Below, in pieces: positions 62,447 to 64,000 of a stretch of 64,000 bases of DNA. The notes beneath the pieces were generated by a model that did not search any database, was not told the origin of the DNA, and saw nothing but the letters and a program-made list of their open reading frames with translations. Origin of the DNA: Arthrinium phaeospermum (Eukaryota; Ascomycota; Sordariomycetes; Amphisphaeriales; Apiosporaceae); NCBI GenBank assembly GCA_006503535.1, contig QYRS01000010.1, forward strand, positions 1,736,001-1,800,000, given 5' to 3'. Position 1 is the first letter of the stretch. Each line of letters begins with the position of its first letter. Position numbers and translations under genes: made by a program.

Positions 62447-62790
62447 TTTTAAGTAATTAAAATATATATATTTTAAATTATTAAAACGCGTATACTTTAA
62501 GCTATTAAAACGTATATATTTTAAATTATTAAAATATATATTTTAAACTATTAAAATATATATCTTAAATTATTAAAATATATATATCCTAAGTTATTAA
62601 AACATGCATATTTTAAATTATTAAAACACGTATACTTTAAACTATTAAAATATATATTTTTAAGTTATTAAAACATGTATATTCTAAGCTATTAAAATAT
62701 ATATCTTAAACTATTAAAACGTATATACTTTAAATTATTAAAACGTATATATATTTACTTTTAAAGTAATTAAAATATATATATTCTAAG
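62447..62790. repeat. AT minisatellite of about 22-26 bases, some 14 copies
   Basis: Units follow TTAAATTATTAAAACGTATATA with CGTATA, CGCGTATA, CATGTATA and CATGCATA variants at one position and TATATATA in others. That position alternates ACGTAT, ACATGT and ATATAT, as expected from C-to-T changes at one CpG or CpA-rich site. Confidence 0.85.
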
Positions 62791-64000
62791 CTTAAAATTA
62801 TATAATACCTATTAATTAAAGATACGATAAGCGTAATATATTTTATTAATAAAAGGTTTAATAATAATAAGGAAGAAAGGAAGTAATCGATATTTATAAG
62901 ATATAAAAGGTAATTTATAACCTATTACGAACTTATATTAAATTAACGCTATACTTTAAGTTTTTTATTAAAGTTATATTTCTATTATTAATATAGTTTA
63001 TTCACCCTCTATTTATATAATAAGCTATAACTTTATTTTATTTATAATTTTATTATTTTATTTTAAAATTAAATAATTTATAAATATATATTTAATTTAA
63101 TTATTAAAATAGTTTAAAAGAATAATATCTTATCTCCTAATAAGATATATAATAGTAAAAGAAGCTTAAAAAGGTTATATAAATATATAGTTTACGATTA
63201 AATAAAACTTTATCCTACTATTATTACCTCTTATATTTTAACTTCGCCCGGACCTTCTTATAACTTAAAGCTACTTATATTTATATATATATAATATCTA
63301 ATCCATTTAAGTTAAGGTATAAGTTTATACCTTTTATTTAATATTAAATATAAGTATAAGGTTACAGTTTATTTCAATTTTATTATTATTTTTACCCCTT
63401 AAAAGTTTATTACTTTTATTTATTCAATTATTAAAAAATAATATAATAAGCTAATAGAGCTTAATCCTATCATTAACAACCCCCCTTATATAATCTTCGC
63501 TATAAATACGATAATTAATAAAATAACATTTCTATATATTAATAATATTTATTATAAATTATTAAAGAAGTATATTTAATAGTAATCTTAAGCTAATTAT
63601 AAATATATATATAATAATATATAATTAAAATATTACGATTAATTTTAAAATTAAATAAGTATTTAAAAAAGTTAAGTATCTTATCTTCGATATAAAACCT
63701 TAATGGTAAAGTTAATATCAATACTATCGTCGCCTTTTAATAATTAGCTAGTATTAAAATAACTTTATTTTTATAATAACGACTAACTTTTAATTAAATT
63801 TATTAATATATATATATATAAATTATATATAATTACGTATATAAACTTAAATTAAACCTTCTTTATTAATATATATATTTTAATTAATTTAAATTAGCTC
63901 GTTAATGCTTTTAACTAACTACTTCTACCTCTTCTTTAGCCTCCCTTTATTTTTTTCCTTTTAAATTTCCTAAATATCCTTTATATATAAAATCGATTGT

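Larger units (their letters stand above)
13145..64000. repeat. 51 kb AT-rich, gene-free block with RIP-like composition
   Basis: From about 13145 composition drops within 100 bases to roughly 15-20 percent GC; hand counts of lines at 20041, 45001, 50041 and 60001 give 8-10 G/C per 60, while the line at 30001 has 17. CpA and TpG are rare, and the C and G that remain sit mostly in CpG, CpC or CpT. This is the expected residue of repeat-induced point mutation, which converts CpA to TpA in repeated DNA. I find no intact gene, tRNA or rRNA. Between the features listed separately (13.2-14.8, 18-25, 26-43, 47-54 and 57-61 kb) I see only AT-rich sequence with scattered, unidentifiable GC islands, for example at 14820-14870, 46831-46960 and 60180-60350. 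It is probably heterochromatic and built from decayed transposons. The fraction that is truly repeat-derived cannot be judged by eye. Confidence 0.85.

Noticed and set aside
61668..62790. A CRISPR-like array of regularly spaced units
   Set aside because: Units are contiguous and AT-only with no unique spacers, and the organism is a eukaryote; these are minisatellites.

Overview
The window looks like nuclear DNA of a filamentous ascomycete (Pezizomycotina). The genes carry short introns of 57-81 bases with GTGAGT or GTAAGT donors and CTAAC branch sites. They include a very long fungal-type TFIIIC large subunit. The right four-fifths is extremely AT-poor in genes and has the look of repeat-induced point mutation (RIP), which is a Pezizomycotina trait. 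I cannot name the genus from the sequence.

Layout: (1) Bases 1-225 hold the 5' end of an unrecognised minus-strand gene that runs off the left edge. (2) Bases 226-1937 are a divergent intergenic region. (3) Bases 1938-3046 (+) hold a two-exon gene for a basic, coiled-coil protein resembling CCDC137. (4) Bases 3047-4272 are intergenic and contain a patch of about 100 bases of AT-rich DNA. (5) Bases 4273-11013 (+) hold the TFIIIC B-block-binding subunit (Tfc3/Sfc3/GTF3C1 type), with one 57-base intron. (6) Bases 11014-11861 are the shared 3' spacer of two convergent genes. (7) Bases 11862-12926 (-) hold a tail-anchored ubiquitin-conjugating enzyme of the Ubc6/UBE2J1 class. (8) From about 13145 to the right end (about 51 kb) GC falls to roughly 15-20 percent and I find no intact gene.

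The AT-rich block is best explained as a heavily RIPped, probably heterochromatic repeat graveyard; a centromeric or other structural domain is possible but unproven. It is not featureless. It holds two diverged copies of one dispersed element (about 25.0-25.8 kb and 45.9-46.6 kb) and a tandem repeat of about 225 bases (54.9-55.7 kb). It also holds a CCCGGG-bearing minisatellite (56.4-57.0 kb), three AT minisatellites at 61.7-62.8 kb, a (CTGC/CTAC)n tract (43.7-43.9 kb) that still carries the RIP target dinucleotide, foldback structures, and at least two stretches with a biased reading frame that look like RIP-killed genes (14.9-15.5 kb plus strand; 17.1-17.9 kb minus strand). The second relic keeps a repetitive Gly-Glu-Asn tract.

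The intact genes are unrelated housekeeping functions: RNA polymerase III initiation, ER-associated ubiquitination and a probable nucleolar protein. They form no operon or cluster. I found no convincing new biological system. The most informative material is the internal structure of the AT-rich block and its sharp edge about 215 bases from the E2 gene start.
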